Positions 62,138 to 64,000 of a DNA stretch of 64,000 nt are shown here, one piece after another. Origin of the DNA: Mimachlamys varia (taxonomy: Eukaryota > Mollusca > Bivalvia > Pectinida > Pectinidae); contig OX392542.1 in the NCBI GenBank assembly GCA_947623455.1, positions 9,183,625-9,247,624 on the forward strand, in the 5' to 3' direction. The translations under genes were made by a program, and so were the position numbers. The notes under the pieces were generated by a model. That model worked only from the letters and a program-made list of their open reading frames with translations, had not been told where the DNA came from and did no database searches. How positions within the stretch are numbered: position 1 is the first letter of the stretch; every line of letters starts with the position of its first letter.

Positions 62138-62319
62138 TACTAGATAATGGGGAGGAGGGTTCTGACTTGCAAAGGATAATTAAAAGAGTCTGTCTTTCAG
62201 GAGCTTTGACAGCCTTTTCTGCAGGAAGATTATTTCGATATTTCGTTGTTATTCATCAGTCTTGATATATGTTCTACAGTGTTTGCAAAGAAAACCAAAA
62301 CATTTCATAAACAGGGTCC

Positions 62320-64000
62320 CTAGGAATGCTGTGTACCACTACAACAGGACAGGAAGGGTACCACTACAACAGAACAGGAAGGGTACCACTACAACAGGAC
62401 AGGAAGGGAACCACTTCAACAGGACAGGAAGGGTACCACTACAACAGGACAGGAAGGGTACCCCTACAGGAAAGGAAGGGTACCACTACAACAGGACAGG
62501 AAGGGTACCACTACAACAGGACAGGAAGGGTACCACTACAACAGGACAGGAAGGGTACCACTACAACAGGACAGGAAGGGTACCACTACAACAGGACAGT
62601 AAAGGGTACAACTACAACAGGACAGGAAGGGTACCACTTCAACAGGACAGGAAGGGTACCACTACAACCGGACAGGAAGGGTACCCCTACAGGAAAGGAA
62701 GGGTACCACTACAACAGGACAGGAAGGGTACCACTACAACAGGACAGGAAGGGTACCACTACAACAGGACAGGAAGGGTACCACTACAACAGGACAGTAA
62801 AGGGTACAACTACAACAGGACAGGAAGGGTACCACTTCAACAGGACAGGAAGGGTACCACTACAACAAAACAGGAAGGGTACCACTTCAACAGGACAGGA
62901 AGGGTACCACTACAACAGGAGCACCACTACAACAGCACAGGAAGGGTACCACTACAACAGCACAGGAAGGGTACCACTACAACAGCACAGGAAGGGTACC
63001 ACTACAACAGCACAGGAAGGGTACCACTACAACAGGATAGGAAGGGTACCACTACAAAAAGGACAGGAAGGGTACCACTACAACGGAACAGGAAGGGTAC
63101 CACTACAACAGAACAGGAAGGGTACCACTACAACAGGACAGGAAGGGTACCACTACAACAGGACAGGAAGGGTACCACTACAACAGAACAGGAAGGGTAC
63201 CACTACAACAGGACAGGAAAGGTACCACTACAACAGGACAGGAAGGGTATCACTACAACAGCACAGGAAGGGTACCACTACAACAGCACAGGAAGGGTAC
63301 CACTACAACAGAACAGGAAGGGTACCACTACAACAGAACAGGAAGGGTACCACTACAACAGCACAGGAAGGGTACCACTACAGGACAGGAAGGGTACCAC
63401 TTCAACAGAACAGGAAGGGTACCACTACAGGAAAGGAAGGGAACCACTACAGGACAGGAAGGGTACCAATACAACAGGACCGGAAGGGTACCACTACAAT
63501 AGGATAGGAAGGGTACCACTACAACAGAACAGGAAGGGTACCACTACAACAGGACAGGAAGGGTACCACTACAGGACAGGAAGGGTACCACTACAGAACA
63601 GGAACGGTACCACTACAACAGAACAGGAAGGGTACCACTACAACAGAACAGGAAGGGTACCACTACAACAGGACAGGAAGGGTACCACTACAGGACAGGA
63701 AGGGTACCACTACAACAGGACAGGAAGGGTACCACTACAACAGGACAGGAAGGGTACCACTACAGGACAGGAAGGGTACCACTACAACAGGACAGGAAGG
63801 GTACCACTACAGGACAGGAAGGGTACCACTACAACAGGACAGGAAGGGTACCACTACAACAGGACAGGAGGGGTACCACTACATCAGGATAGGAAGGGTA
63901 CCACTTCAACAGGACAGGAAGGGTACCACTACAACAGGACAGGAAGGGTACCACTACAACAGAACAGGAAGGGTACCACTACAACAGGACAGGAAGGGTA
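62320..64000. repeat. 25-bp tandem array, runs off the window
   Basis: Unit aggaagggtaccactacaac + aggac, about 68 copies; most contain the palindrome GGTACC. Some units are shortened (loss of aacaggac). None of the three forward frames of the unit has a stop, so frames up to 393 codons appear without being genes. Confidence 0.96.

Noticed and set aside
62326..63507. Forward 393-codon open frame of GYHYNRTGRVPLQQDRKG repeats.
   Set aside because: The 25-bp unit lacks stops in all three frames, so the frame is forced by the array; indels between units only move it between open frames.

Overview
This window is animal nuclear DNA: AT-rich, with small exons bounded by GT-AG introns, many short palindromic elements and long tandem arrays. 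The protein sequences and the repeat types (tRNA-headed SINE with a V-SINE-like tail, short 'agctcacc...ggtgagct' elements, relics of non-LTR retrotransposons) point to a lophotrochozoan, most likely a bivalve mollusc. Species cannot be fixed from the sequence alone.

Two protein-coding genes are supported, both on the + strand. (1) Positions 125-23574 hold the last 17 coding exons found here of a period (per) circadian clock gene. They run from the middle of PAS-A through PAS-B to the stop codon. All 17 exon phases join into one open frame of 1139 codons plus stop; the 5' part lies outside the window. (2) Positions about 37760-56216 hold a complete synaptobrevin/VAMP gene (neuronal R-SNARE). 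Its start codon is split by intron 1. Its membrane anchor is encoded by either of two equal-length (52 nt) alternative exons, followed by any of three alternative terminal exons, so six C-terminal isoforms are possible.

Layout: 1-23574 per exons with repeat-filled introns; 23575-26511 probable per 3' UTR; 26730-35310 intergenic repeats, dominated by a 42-bp satellite (29.9-33.0 kb) with decayed edges and a SINE with four tRNA-like heads; 35325-37402 a 2.1-kb foldback repeat; 37600-37856 VAMP promoter and first exon (CACGTG E-box, TGACGTCA CRE); 41298-46444 and 48146-48197 VAMP constitutive exons and the two anchor exons; 49817, 52669 and 56161 the three terminal exons; 56217-61680 possible long 3' UTR; 62330-64000 a 25-bp array running off the window.

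The most notable observations are the combinatorial VAMP C-terminus, two diverged copies of a PPW...EDR...L...Q motif in the PER tail, and three separate per exons whose 3' ends and splice donors are tandemly repeated into the following intron. Transposable-element relics include two long-TIR elements with 9-bp target duplications, TA-flanked MITEs, and an 88-bp palindromic family present five times. The very long open frames inside the arrays are artefacts of repeat periodicity, not genes.
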